NCBI GenBank assembly: GCA_964636665.1
Contig: CAZWVT010000012.1
Location: 1 to 41,777, forward strand
Source of the DNA: JAAYLC01 sp964636665
GTDB lineage: Bacteria; Bacteroidota; Bacteroidia; Flavobacteriales; Flavobacteriaceae
Length of the DNA: 41,777 nt
Reading direction: 5' to 3'
Notes under the pieces: generated by a model
What the model was told of the DNA's origin: nothing
What the model saw: the letters and a program-made list of their open reading frames with translations, nothing else
The model's database searches: none
Shown here: one piece after another, positions 33,573 through 41,777 of the stretch
Position numbering within the stretch: the stretch's first letter is position 1
How the letters are laid out: each line of letters starts with the position of its first letter
Translations under genes and position numbers: made by a program

Positions 33573-34259
33573 TTAACGCAGGACAGAATCGATATATTCG
33601 ATAGTTAATGCATCTTCAACGTGAAATTTTCCGATTTTAGTACGTCTGAGTTTTGAAAGATAAGCACCATTATCCAACTTTTTTCCAAAATCATGGGCTA
33701 ACGAACGGATGTAAGTTCCTTTGCTGCAAACTACTCGAAAATCGACTTCGGGAAGCTCAATGCGTGTAAGTTCTAATTCTAAAATATGGATTTCTCTTGA
33801 TGGAATTTCTACTTCTTCTCCCAACCGAGCGTATTCATAAAGTCGTTTGCCGTCTTTTTTTAATGCTGAAAAAACCGGTGGTTGTTGTTGAATTTTCCCG
33901 ATAAAATGTGAAACATTATTTTTAACAGCTTCTTCAGTGATTTCGGACAGGTCAAACTGTTTGTCAATTTCAGTTTCCGCATCGTAGCTGGGCGTGGTTG
34001 CTCCCAATGTGAAAGTGCCTGTATATTCTTTTTCCTGCGCTTGAAAACCATCAATTTTTTTTGTGAATTTTCCGGTACAGATAATCAACAGTCCGGAAGC
34101 AAGCGGATCCAGTGTTCCGGCGTGACCCACTTTGAGCTTTTTTAGATTGAATTTTTTTTTGATCAGCCATCGAACCTTATTTACCACTTGGAATGAGGTC
34201 CATTCTAAAGGTTTATCGATTAGAATCAGTTGTCCTTCTTTGTAGTTTTCTTCGGTCAT
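33573..34259 (-). CDS. truB: tRNA pseudouridine-55 synthase
   Basis: TruB forms pseudouridine 55 in the T-loop of tRNAs. The 228-residue protein has catalytic D51 in GHAGTLDPLASGLL, then the KEYTGTFTLGATTPSYDAE and VVCSKGTYIRSLAHDFG motifs. It lacks the C-terminal PUA extension seen in longer homologues, which is common in Bacteroidota. The start directly abuts the uppP stop, so it is translated from the ftsX-DUF3098-uppP transcript. Confidence 0.96.
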   Translation of the reverse strand: MTEENYKEGQLILIDKPLEWTSFQVVNKVRWLIKKKFNLKKLKVGHAGTLDPLASGLLIICTGKFTKKIDGFQAQEKEYTGTFTLGATTPSYDAETEIDKQFDLSEITEEAVKNNVSHFIGKIQQQPPVFSALKKDGKRLYEYARLGEEVEIPSREIHILELELTRIELPEVDFRVVCSKGTYIRSLAHDFGKKLDNGAYLSKLRRTKIGKFHVEDALTIEYIDSVLR

Positions 34260-35054
34260 TTATAAGAAATTGCTGAAAATTATAGCAAGAATACCCACCA
34301 CTATACAATAGATTGAGAAATACTTGAGCTTGCTTTTTTTGACCAGGGAGATCATCCAAGTACAGGCAATAAGACCGCAAATAAAGGCCGCTATAAATCC
34401 TACACCTAAAATGGCGAAATTACTATTTTGTGTTGAAATGTCATTGCTGAGAATATCTTTGGCTATTTTTCCAAGGATTAATGGAACGACCATTAAAAAT
34501 GAAAACCTCGCAGCTTTTGCTTTGTCATTTCCCAAGAGAACAGAAGTAGAAATGGTGGCTCCACTTCGTGAGATTCCGGGTAGCAAAGCAACGGCTTGAG
34601 AGATTCCTATAATAATAGAATCCTTTATAGTAACAGGTTTGCCCGTGTTTTTGGATCGGTCTGCCAACCATAACAATACCGCAGTAACGATAAGCATAGC
34701 TCCGACGAAAGCAATTTGTCCATCAAAAAGTGCTTCCAATTGCTTTTCAAAAAATAAAGCTACAATAACCGCCGGCAACATAGAGAGAACAATTTTAAAA
34801 GTAAACTGTGTTTCTTCATTCCATTGGAATTTTAAAACTCCGGAGATAATTTCAATGATGTCTTTTCTAAAAACTACAATCGTGCTAAGTGCAGTTGCAA
34901 AGTGAACGATAACAGTAAAGAGCAAACTTTCTTCGGGCAGCGAAGTGTCGCCTAAAATTGCTTTGCCAATTTCCAAATGACCACTGGAGGAAACGGGAAG
35001 AAATTCGGTGAAACCTTGGACAATTCCAAGGATGATAGCGTCTAAATAATCCAC
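34260..35054 (-). CDS. uppP: Undecaprenyl-diphosphatase
   Basis: UppP (BacA) recycles the lipid carrier for cell wall synthesis and can give bacitracin resistance. The 264-residue protein has about eight transmembrane helices and both active-site motifs: GFTEFLPVSSSGHLEI (about 14-29) and LPGISRSGATIS (about 157-168). It overlaps DUF3098 by 1 bp and touches truB with no gap, in a tight leftward operon. Confidence 0.96.
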   Translation of the reverse strand: MDYLDAIILGIVQGFTEFLPVSSSGHLEIGKAILGDTSLPEESLLFTVIVHFATALSTIVVFRKDIIEIISGVLKFQWNEETQFTFKIVLSMLPAVIVALFFEKQLEALFDGQIAFVGAMLIVTAVLLWLADRSKNTGKPVTIKDSIIIGISQAVALLPGISRSGATISTSVLLGNDKAKAARFSFLMVVPLILGKIAKDILSNDISTQNSNFAILGVGFIAAFICGLIACTWMISLVKKSKLKYFSIYCIVVGILAIIFSNFL

Positions 35055-35323
35055 TAATTTAGGTCTTTAGAATAAGGATTTAATAAAATAGCATAAACTT
35101 GGATGGCAAAACCGAGAAGTACTAATGTGGGAGCCAAGCGGATTCGCCGCCAACTGTAAATCTCCGGATTGTAAACATTTGGATCGTCGCTGCCGCCGCC
35201 GGCCATTAGGAGATAACCTACAAGAATAAATGCAATTCCTATAAACATAAATATGTAATTTCGACGACCGAATACAAAAGCAGACTGCTCGGATTCCGGA
35301 AGGCTTTTAGGTTTTTTATTCAT
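35054..35323 (-). CDS. DUF3098 small membrane protein
   Basis: This 89-residue protein has two transmembrane helices, at about 26-43 (NYIFMFIGIAFILVGYLLMAG) and 65-85, separated by a loop with a GGGSDDPNVYNPEIYSWRRI segment. This is the DUF3098 pattern. The gene nearly always lies between ftsX and uppP in Flavobacteriia, which hints at a cell-division or envelope role. Its function is not known. Confidence 0.85.
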   Translation of the reverse strand: MNKKPKSLPESEQSAFVFGRRNYIFMFIGIAFILVGYLLMAGGGSDDPNVYNPEIYSWRRIRLAPTLVLLGFAIQVYAILLNPYSKDLN

Positions 35324-35335
35324 AGTCTATAAATA

Positions 35336-36214
35336 TTAATAATATAAATCATCCGTCTGCAAATTCAAGAATCGTTGGGTGGCGATAAAAGTACTAATCC
35401 AAGTGATAAAAATTCCCATAAGCAGAATAAAAAGAAATAATCCTGCTAAAAGTATCTCGTCAGAAAACAATTGGAGCTGCGGAAAGCTTTGATCCAAATA
35501 ATACAAAACGGTTCCCATTCCCATCATTGCGATAATTGCTCCGATAATTCCCAACCGAACACTTTTCCACACAAAAGGACGGCGGATAAAACGTTTGGTA
35601 GCTCCTACCATTTGCATTGTTTTAATAGTAAAACGCTTTGAATAAATAGACAAACGGATGCTGCTGTTGATGAGTAAAACGGCAATGAATAGAAAGATTC
35701 CAGAAACTACCAACAACCAAAAACTGATACGTTGAACGTTTTCGGTTAATTGAGCAATTAATGGTTTGTCGTAAATTACATCATCCACAAAATTTTTAGA
35801 TTTTATCTCAGAGGTGATTTCATCCATTTTATCAGGTGTGACAAAGTCTGCCAAAACATGAACATCTATACTGTTTTGAAGCGGATTTTCGCCTAAATAC
35901 TCTATGAAATTTTCTCCCAAAACTTGCTGATGTTCCGCAGCTGCATCTTCTTTTGACACAAAAACTGCACTTTTGGTGTATTCCGCCATTGCCAAACTTT
36001 GTTGCAATTGGTCTATTTCCACTTGTTTCGCAGAATCTTTTAGAAAGATGGAAACTGCAATTTGCTCTTTAAAATAATCGGCTACTTTTTTTGAGTTTAA
36101 TACTAAAAGACCTAACGTTCCCAATAGAAAAAGCACTAATGAGATGCTGATGACAACTGAAAAATAAGAAGATATCAATCGGCGTTTTTGATATCTTTCG
36201 TAAGAGGAACTCAT
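35336..36214 (-). CDS. ftsX: Cell division permease-like protein FtsX
   Basis: FtsX works with FtsE to link cytokinesis to peptidoglycan hydrolysis. The 292-residue protein has four membrane helices: one at about 20-42, a periplasmic domain at 45-165 (with AEYTKSAVFVSKEDAA and IEYLGENPLQNSIDVHV), and three at about 168-190, 220-240 and 258-280. The spacer FTIKTMQMVGATKRFIRRPFV before helix 3 is the family signature. ftsE is not adjacent. It is the first gene of the operon, and its upstream region is shared with leuS. Confidence 0.93.
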   Translation of the reverse strand: MSSSYERYQKRRLISSYFSVVISISLVLFLLGTLGLLVLNSKKVADYFKEQIAVSIFLKDSAKQVEIDQLQQSLAMAEYTKSAVFVSKEDAAAEHQQVLGENFIEYLGENPLQNSIDVHVLADFVTPDKMDEITSEIKSKNFVDDVIYDKPLIAQLTENVQRISFWLLVVSGIFLFIAVLLINSSIRLSIYSKRFTIKTMQMVGATKRFIRRPFVWKSVRLGIIGAIIAMMGMGTVLYYLDQSFPQLQLFSDEILLAGLFLFILLMGIFITWISTFIATQRFLNLQTDDLYY

Positions 36215-36354
36215 AAGATGTTCGATAAATTTGGGTGTAAAAATACAAGTAATTTTGTATCTGTTGACAGTCTCTCTACAAAGATTGTCAATAAACTAAA
36301 GAAATCTTTTAATTGCAAACGATTAACTAGAATGATTACTTATCCAAATAAACG

Positions 36355-36362
36355 TAAATTTG
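36355..36362 (+). promoter_or_regulatory. -7 element for leuS
   Basis: TAAATTTG matches TAnnTTTG and lies 27 bp before the ATG at 36390. Confidence 0.45.
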
Positions 36363-36389
36363 CAGCTAATTATTTTTTAGCACAAAGGA

Positions 36390-39300
36390 ATGGATAAATA
36401 TAATTATAACGAAATAGAAAAAAAGTGGCAAGAGTTCTGGGCGAAGAATAAAACTTTTAAAGCATCCAACAAAAGCGACAAACCCAAATTTTACGTGCTG
36501 GATATGTTCCCTTATCCATCGGGAGCAGGATTACACGTCGGGCATCCGCTCGGATATATAGCGAGTGATATTTATGCGCGTTATATGCGTCATCGCGGTT
36601 ATAATGTTTTACATCCGATGGGCTATGATTCATTTGGACTGCCTGCCGAACAATATGCAATCCAAACCGGGCAACATCCTGCAAAAACGACAGAAGTAAA
36701 TATTGCACGTTATCGCGAACAAATGGATAAAATCGGATTTTCGTTTGATTGGAACAGAGAAATCCGCACTTCCGATCCGGATTATTACCGATGGACACAA
36801 TGGATTTTTCTTCAGTTATTTGATAGTTGGTACGATTATGAACAAGATAAAGCACGCCCTATCGATGAATTGAAATTGCTGTTTTCAACCGAAGGAAATA
36901 CAAATATTCGTGCAGCTTCGGATAATGATACTCCAAATTTTACAGCATCTGAATGGAATGTTTTTGAAGAGCCAAAGCAACAAGAAATTCTATTGAAATA
37001 TAGATTGACATATCTTGCGGAAACCGAAGTAAATTGGTGTGCCGAATTAGGAACTGTGTTGGCAAATGACGAAGTCATAAATGGTGTTTCAGAACGCGGC
37101 GGTTATCCGGTTGTCCGTAAAAAAATGAAACAGTGGATTATGCGGATTACGGCTTATGCACATCGGTTGTTGAAAGATTTAGACAAAATCGATTGGCCGC
37201 AACCACTTATAGATTCGCAAACCAATTGGATTGGAAAAAGTAAGGGGGCAATTGTCGAATTTGAAGTCCTCCCCCCAGCTCCCTCCGAAGGAGGGGGGGC
37301 TATCCCGGTTTTCACCACGCGCCCCGATACGATTTTTGGAGTGAGTTTTATGGTTTTGGCTCCGGAACATGAATTAGTACTTGAAATTACAACAAACGAA
37401 CAAAAAGAAGCAGTTGAAAATTATATTGAAGCCACGGCAAAACGAAGCGAACGCGACCGACTTTCGGATGTTAAAAAAATAACGGGCGTTTTTACGGGTG
37501 CTTATGCGGCACATCCTTTTACCGGACAACAAATTCCGATTTGGATTGGCGATTACGTTCTGGCAAGTTATGGAACAGGCGCAGTAATGAGTGTTCCTGC
37601 CGGAGATCAACGCGATTATGATTTTGCAAAACACTTTAACTTGCCGATTCCCGCTATTTTTAAAGATGTCGATATTTCAGAAGAAGCTTTTTCAGGAAAG
37701 GAAAACAGCACGCTCATTAACAGCGATTTTTTAAATGGATTGTCCTATGCCGAGGCGATGGAAAAAGTTATTTCAGCAATGGAAGCGAAAGGCATTGGAA
37801 AAGGAAAAACAAATTATCGTTTGCGAGACGCGGTTTTTAGTCGTCAGCGTTATTGGGGAGAACCTTTTCCGATATATCACAAAAACGGAATTCCTTACCC
37901 GATTCCGGAAGCTGCTTTGCCACTACAACTTCCCGAAGTAGAAAAATATTTGCCGACAGAAACCGGAGAACCGCCCTTGGGCAGAGCAACAAAATGGTAT
38001 TGGGATGAAAAAAACAATGAGGTTGTTTCCCCTCCTTTGGAAGGGCAGGGGGAGGACGTTTTTCCTTTGGAATTAAATACCATGCCGGGATGGGCAGGCA
38101 GCAGCTGGTATTTTTTTAGATATATGGAAGATGAAAAAAGAGATGAAGTTTTTGCCTCAACCGAAGCGTTGGAATATTGGAAAAATGTCGATTTGTACAT
38201 CGGCGGAAGCGAACACGCCACCGGCCATTTGCTGTACAGCCGGTTTTGGGTGAAGTTTTTACACGACCGCGGTTTAGTATCGGTCGACGAACCTTTTAAA
38301 AAGTTGATTAACCAAGGAATGATTCTGGGAGAGAGTGCATTTGTTTATTTGTTTAGTGCAAATGTTAAATTAAATGATAATTCAGATATTCCTAAAACGA
38401 AGAAAGTCAAAACAAATAAGTTTTTATTATCAAGAAAAATCTGTGAGGCTTTTAATGAAAGAAAAGAATCAAAAATATATTTAGAAATAAAAAATCGGAT
38501 TTTAGAAAATTATTCTACAGCTGGTATCACTGATGTTGAATGGTTAGATAATATAAATTCATTAATCCCTATCCATGTGGATATTTCATTCGTGGATACA
38601 CATAATAATCTGGATATCGAAACCTTCAAAAATTGGCGACCAGAATACAAAGACGCCATTTTCATCTTAGAAGACGGAAGTGTTTATAATCCAAACTCCT
38701 CCCCTTTGGGGAGGTCGGGAGGGGACTTTAAAGTTTCACGCGAACCCGAAAAAATGTCCAAATCCAAATACAACGTCGTAAATCCGGACGATATTTGCGA
38801 GCAATACGGCGCAGATACTTTGAGAATGTACGAAATGTTTTTAGGTCCTTTGGAGCAATCCAAACCGTGGAATACAGCCGGCATAACAGGCGTTCACGGA
38901 TTTTTGAAAAAACTGTGGAAACTTTATCACTCCACTGCCGATGGAACTTTTTTGGTTTCTGATAAAGCTGCCTCCAAAAACGAGATGAAAGTATTGCACA
39001 AAACCATTAAAAAAGTACAGGAAGACATAGAGGATTTCAGTTTTAATACCTCGGTTTCTACTTTTATGATAGCGGTTAATGAATTGAGTGCTTTAAAAAG
39101 TACTTCCCGAGAAGTTTTGGAGCCTTTGTTGATACTGATTTCTCCTTATGCACCTCATATTGCAGAAGAATTGTGGCAGAAAATGGGCCATCAGGAAAGT
39201 ATTTCAAATGCAACATATCCGACTTTTAACGAGCAATATTTAACGGAAGATGAAAAAGAATATCCGATTTCATTTAACGGAAAAATGCGGTTCACTTTAA

Positions 39301-39437
39301 AACTGCCTTTGGATATGTCAAAAGAGGCTGTCGAATCTGCCGTAATGTCACATGAAAAAACGCCACATTACTTAGAAGGGAAAAAACCGAAGAAAGTTAT
39401 CGTAGTTCCCGGAAAGATTGTGAACATCGTTTATTAA
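36390..39437 (+). CDS. leuS: Leucyl-tRNA synthetase carrying palindromic-element and AT-rich inserts
   Basis: Charges tRNA-Leu with leucine. The class I motifs are HVGH (residues 49-52, in PYPSGAGLHVGHPLGY) and KMSKS (788-792). The CP1 editing domain has VFTTRPDTIFGV (about 307-318) and the GTGAVMSVPAGDQRD segment that binds misacylated ends. The gene is 1015 residues, longer than the roughly 920-960 typical of Flavobacteriia. The excess comes from three short GC-rich palindromic inserts (residues about 293-304, 547-556 and 769-779) and an AT-rich insert at about residues 650-735, all in frame and outside catalytic motifs. There is no sign of a frameshift, so the enzyme is probably active. 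Confidence 0.95.
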   Translation: MDKYNYNEIEKKWQEFWAKNKTFKASNKSDKPKFYVLDMFPYPSGAGLHVGHPLGYIASDIYARYMRHRGYNVLHPMGYDSFGLPAEQYAIQTGQHPAKTTEVNIARYREQMDKIGFSFDWNREIRTSDPDYYRWTQWIFLQLFDSWYDYEQDKARPIDELKLLFSTEGNTNIRAASDNDTPNFTASEWNVFEEPKQQEILLKYRLTYLAETEVNWCAELGTVLANDEVINGVSERGGYPVVRKKMKQWIMRITAYAHRLLKDLDKIDWPQPLIDSQTNWIGKSKGAIVEFEVLPPAPSEGGGAIPVFTTRPDTIFGVSFMVLAPEHELVLEITTNEQKEAVENYIEATAKRSERDRLSDVKKITGVFTGAYAAHPFTGQQIPIWIGDYVLASYGTGAVMSVPAGDQRDYDFAKHFNLPIPAIFKDVDISEEAFSGKENSTLINSDFLNGLSYAEAMEKVISAMEAKGIGKGKTNYRLRDAVFSRQRYWGEPFPIYHKNGIPYPIPEAALPLQLPEVEKYLPTETGEPPLGRATKWYWDEKNNEVVSPPLEGQGEDVFPLELNTMPGWAGSSWYFFRYMEDEKRDEVFASTEALEYWKNVDLYIGGSEHATGHLLYSRFWVKFLHDRGLVSVDEPFKKLINQGMILGESAFVYLFSANVKLNDNSDIPKTKKVKTNKFLLSRKICEAFNERKESKIYLEIKNRILENYSTAGITDVEWLDNINSLIPIHVDISFVDTHNNLDIETFKNWRPEYKDAIFILEDGSVYNPNSSPLGRSGGDFKVSREPEKMSKSKYNVVNPDDICEQYGADTLRMYEMFLGPLEQSKPWNTAGITGVHGFLKKLWKLYHSTADGTFLVSDKAASKNEMKVLHKTIKKVQEDIEDFSFNTSVSTFMIAVNELSALKSTSREVLEPLLILISPYAPHIAEELWQKMGHQESISNATYPTFNEQYLTEDEKEYPISFNGKMRFTLKLPLDMSKEAVESAVMSHEKTPHYLEGKKPKKVIVVPGKIVNIVY
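37268..37299. repeat. GC-rich palindromic element, copy A in leuS (inverted)
   Basis: A CCTCCCCCC arm, an AGCT spacer, then CCCTCC-GAA-GGAGGG and a run of G. It encodes L-P-P-A-P-S-E-G-G-G-A in leuS. Its reverse complement matches copies B and C in arm order. Confidence 0.75.
38029..38055. repeat. GC-rich palindromic element, copy B in leuS
   Basis: The hairpin CCCCTCC-TTT-GGAAGGG is followed by CAGGGGGAGG. It encodes S-P-P-L-E-G-Q-G-E-D, in the same frame and orientation as copy C. Confidence 0.75.
38341..38585 (+). other. AT-rich segment inside leuS
   Basis: This stretch encodes about 80 residues rich in Lys, Asn, Ile and Glu (for example DIPKTKKVKTNKFLLSRKI), with strongly A/T-biased codons compared with both flanks. 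It lies between the insert-domain start and IPIHVDISFVDTHNN, where the flanks return to conserved sequence. Confidence 0.5.
38696..38724. repeat. GC-rich palindromic element, copy C in leuS
   Basis: A perfect 7-bp hairpin CCTCCCC-TTT-GGGGAGG (38698-38714) is followed by TCGGGAGGGG. It encodes S-S-P-L-G-R-S-G-G-D. Aligned to copy B codon by codon: S-[PS]-P-L-[EG]-[GR]-[QS]-G-[EG]-D. Confidence 0.8.
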
Positions 39438-39495
39438 TTTGCACGTTTTTTGTTAGGAGGTTATGTTATGAACATTAAAGAATGAAAATTTAAAA

Positions 39496-40185
39496 ATGAC
39501 AGGATATTATTTACTTGCCGGAATTATATTTTTGGTTAGCTGGTTGGTCAGCAATCAATTAAAATCCAAGTTTAAGAAATACAGCAAAATCCATTTGAGA
39601 AATGGAATGAGCGGAAAAGAAATTGCCGAAAAAATGTTGGCAGATAATGGAATTTATGATGTCAAAGTAATTTCTGTAAGCGGACAATTAACCGATCATT
39701 ACGATCCTACAAAAAAGACTGTAAACTTAAGCGAACCTGTATATATGCAACGAAATGCAGCTGCGGCGGCAGTTGCTGCACACGAATGTGGTCATGCCGT
39801 TCAGCATGCAACGGCATACCGATGGTTAAAGATGCGTTCTGCTATTGTTCCTGCCGTAAGTGTGGCGAGCAGATTGTCTAATTTTGTAATAATGGCGGGA
39901 CTTATTCTGTATGCTACAGGTTCGTTGATGGGAGGTTGGATATTTGCCGTAGGAATCGGCCTCTTTGCAATGACGACTTTGTTTGCTTTTATTACTTTGC
40001 CAGTAGAATTTGATGCGAGCAAGCGTGCACTTGTCTGGTTAAAAACCAACAATATTGTAACGCCTCAAGAATATGAAGGATCAAAAGATGCGTTAAAATG
40101 GGCTGCAAGAACTTATGTGGTGGCAGCTATCGGCTCGTTGGCAACACTGCTTTATTTTATTTCCATTTTTTTGGATAGAAGATAA
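39496..40185 (+). CDS. Membrane zinc metallopeptidase (COG2738 type)
   Basis: A 229-residue integral membrane protein with the zinc motif HECGH at residues 96-100 (in AAVAAHECGHAVQHATAY) and PVEFDASKRAL at about 171, which supplies the third ligand Glu in this family. Membrane helices lie at about 3-18, 115-140, 145-170 and 208-225. The family is known as DUF/neutral zinc metallopeptidase. Its substrates are not established. The ATG at 39496 gives the usual TGYYLL start. Confidence 0.9.
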   Translation: MTGYYLLAGIIFLVSWLVSNQLKSKFKKYSKIHLRNGMSGKEIAEKMLADNGIYDVKVISVSGQLTDHYDPTKKTVNLSEPVYMQRNAAAAAVAAHECGHAVQHATAYRWLKMRSAIVPAVSVASRLSNFVIMAGLILYATGSLMGGWIFAVGIGLFAMTTLFAFITLPVEFDASKRALVWLKTNNIVTPQEYEGSKDALKWAARTYVVAAIGSLATLLYFISIFLDRR

Positions 40186-40208
40186 GCACTCCTTAAAAAA
40201 TGAAACAT

Positions 40209-40257
40209 ACGGGTGTGAGATTTTACTCAATTTGAGACAGATTTCATACCCGTTTTT
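40209..40257 (+). terminator. Terminator after the zinc peptidase gene
   Basis: ACGGGTGTGA pairs with TCATACCCGT (one G-U), enclosing a small CTCA/TGAG inner hairpin, followed by TTTT. Confidence 0.65.
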
Positions 40258-40270
40258 AATGCTGTAGATT

Positions 40271-40750
40271 GTGGATATCTTATTAATTGTCATCGCCGGA
40301 TTGTTATTGATTGTCGGTGTTTTGGGAAGTTTCCTTCCGGTTTTGCCCGGACCTCCGATTTCTTGGGTAGGTTTGTTGTTGGCCGGTTTTACAAGTTATA
40401 TCGATTTCAGTACAACATTTTTAATTGTAACTGCGGGAATTACGCTGTTGTTGGTGTTGCTGGATTATGTATTGCCAAGTCTCATCGTACGGAAAACCGG
40501 TGGCTCTAAATTTGGAGAGCGAGGCGCATTTTTTGGAGCGATTATCGGAATATTTTTTGGTCCTTTCGGGATTATCTTAGGTCCATTTGTTGGTGCACTG
40601 TTAGGAGAATTACTAATAAACTATCAGGATTTTTCTCGTGCTTTAAAAATAGCGTACAGTTCTTTTATGGGATTTTTACTTGGAACGGGACTCAAATTGA
40701 TTTGGTGCTTAATGATGATTTATTGGTACGTAAAGGAATTGATTTTCTAA
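40271..40750 (+). CDS. DUF456 membrane protein
   Basis: A 159-residue protein, mostly membrane helices with Gly-rich turns: LGSFLPVLPGPPISWVGLLLAG, then GERGAFFGAIIGIFFGPFG and LGPFVGALLGELL. These are the DUF456 motifs (repeated G-x3-G and PGP). The function is unknown. It begins with GTG at 40271; the only upstream ATG (40260) is followed two codons later by a stop. Confidence 0.85.
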   Translation: MDILLIVIAGLLLIVGVLGSFLPVLPGPPISWVGLLLAGFTSYIDFSTTFLIVTAGITLLLVLLDYVLPSLIVRKTGGSKFGERGAFFGAIIGIFFGPFGIILGPFVGALLGELLINYQDFSRALKIAYSSFMGFLLGTGLKLIWCLMMIYWYVKELIF

Positions 40751-40830
40751 TTCTCAAATAATTGATAAAATAAAGACACAATTCCAAAAGCGAAAGTTCT
40801 TTTTAATAAATTTACAGTTAAACAAACTGT

Positions 40831-41700
40831 ATGGCATCAGGAATTTTTGCATTATTGGACGATATCGGAGCGCTCATGGATGATGTGGCTTCTGCCGCAA
40901 AAGTAGCTACCCGAAAAACGGCCGGAATTTTAGGAGACGATTTGGCAGTGAATGCTGAAAAATCCACGGGTTTTGTATCTTCAAGAGAACTTCCCGTGTT
41001 ATGGGCCATAACCAAAGGCTCATTCCTGAATAAAATCATAATCATTCCTGCGGTATTTTTATTGAATGTTTATTATCCGCCGGCCATAATTGTCATATTA
41101 ATTGTCGGAGGAGCCTACCTTTCTTATGAAGGTGTAGAAAAGGTAATTGAATTTTTATTTCACCGAAAACAGCAAAAACCGGAAATACGACCAATCGAAG
41201 AAGGAAAAAGAGATAAAGAACTGGAGAAGTTGAAAATTAACGACGCAGTTCGAACGGATTTTATTCTTTCTGTCGAGATAATCATCATTGCATTAAGTAC
41301 GGTACTCGACCAAGATTTGTGGCTTCGGATTGCTGCCGTTTCTGTGGTGGCAGTCATTGCAACCGTCGGTGTTTATGGCGTAGTCGCATTAATTGTCCGA
41401 ATGGACGACATAGGATATAAACTCATTAAAAAAACCCAAGGAGAAGGATTTTTAGGATGGTTCGGGCAGCTCTTGGTAAATTCACTTCCTGTGATTATCA
41501 GAATATTGAGCGTTGTAGGAACTATTGCGCTCTTATTGGTTTCCGGCGGACTTTTTTTACACAACATTCCGTTTTTGAAAAAATTTGAAACAGCCGCTCC
41601 TGAATTGTTAGTGAGTCTCGTTTTGGGTTTGATTGCCGGACTCATCACTTTCTTATTGGTTTGGGGAGTAAGAAAATTATTGACGCTGTTCAGAAATTAA
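40831..41700 (+). CDS. DUF808 (YedI-like) membrane protein
   Basis: A 289-residue protein starting MASGIFALLDDIGALMDDVA, the DUF808/YedI start. ATRKTAGILGDDLAVNAEKSTGF follows, then FLNKIIIIPAVFLLNVYYPPAI and VKVIEFLFHRK-type segments. About five membrane helices occur, the last two at about 222-245 and 262-283. E. coli YedI is uncharacterised, so the role is unknown. It may be cotranscribed with the DUF456 gene, 80 bp upstream. Start chosen at ATG 40831. Confidence 0.9.
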   Translation: MASGIFALLDDIGALMDDVASAAKVATRKTAGILGDDLAVNAEKSTGFVSSRELPVLWAITKGSFLNKIIIIPAVFLLNVYYPPAIIVILIVGGAYLSYEGVEKVIEFLFHRKQQKPEIRPIEEGKRDKELEKLKINDAVRTDFILSVEIIIIALSTVLDQDLWLRIAAVSVVAVIATVGVYGVVALIVRMDDIGYKLIKKTQGEGFLGWFGQLLVNSLPVIIRILSVVGTIALLLVSGGLFLHNIPFLKKFETAAPELLVSLVLGLIAGLITFLLVWGVRKLLTLFRN

Positions 41701-41777
41701 ATTTTATCCAATTTTTTCTTTTTTCGATTTAATCCAAGGTTACGATTTGATTGCTGTTTTAATAAGAATCTGATAAG

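Noticed and set aside
37268..38724. The GC-rich elements might be assembly errors or a mobile element that breaks leuS.
   Set aside because: All three keep the reading frame, the motifs on both sides are intact, and B and C encode similar peptides. This points to in-frame elements and not an artefact, although the sequence alone cannot exclude an assembly error.
39455..39475. AGGAGG followed by ATG codons, suggesting a small gene after leuS.
   Set aside because: The ATG frames end after two and five codons (ATG TTA TGA; ATG AAC ... TGA). The real gene starts at 39496.

Overview
The window looks like ordinary core chromosome of a member of the Flavobacteriia (Bacteroidota). The gene families point that way: DUF4199, DUF3098, DUF3127, DUF4301 and DUF4256 proteins, a C-terminal type IX secretion (T9SS) sorting signal, a short flavobacterial SSB and a GGGPS/PcrB-type prenyl transferase. 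So does the control DNA: about a dozen genes carry TAnnTTTG, the -7 element of the Bacteroidota housekeeping sigma factor. Apart from the riboswitch, Shine-Dalgarno-type GGAGG sites are almost absent. I found no tRNA, rRNA, insertion sequence, prophage or CRISPR array.

Layout. 1-7.6 kb holds surface and unknown proteins (a YadA-head-like protein cut by the window edge, a DUF4256 protein, a tail-less SSB, a secreted unknown, an MgtC/DUF4010 membrane protein, a deoxynucleoside kinase with a secreted partner, and a T9SS beta-helix protein). 7.7-14.1 kb has a PLP decarboxylase, a two-gene M16 protease operon, a DUF4199 protein and rplU-rpmA. 14.1-14.4 kb is a gap between two terminators that may encode a small RNA. 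14.4-20.6 kb has ahcY, divergent from a phosphopantetheinyl transferase/GGGP synthase pair, then a run with a thiamine-binding protein, a PnuC-type transporter, a NadR-like kinase, DUF4301 and arfB. 20.6-25.0 kb is a signalling block: a small secreted protein with a sigma-54-like site, an NtrC-type regulator and a convergent hybrid kinase with receiver and HPt domains. 25.1-28.0 kb is a TPP-riboswitch-controlled TonB receptor and a lipoprotein. 28.1-33.5 kb includes greA-HIT, a lone histidine kinase, a flavin reductase, a DUF3127 protein, aat, tag and a TonB-like protein. 33.5-36.2 kb is the leftward truB-uppP-DUF3098-ftsX cluster. 36.4-41.7 kb has leuS, a membrane zinc peptidase, and DUF456 and DUF808 membrane proteins.

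The most unusual feature is leuS. It carries three GC-rich palindromic elements inside its coding sequence, two of them in the same orientation and the same reading frame, so that each adds about ten residues. It also has a separate AT-rich insert. Other points worth a second look are the candidate small RNA downstream of rpmA, the SSB-like acidic tip on the DUF3127 protein, the dispersed thiamine-salvage genes with a start-codon hairpin on the riboswitch-controlled receptor, tandem hairpins in the greA leader, and four contiguous 11-bp repeats upstream of a secreted protein.
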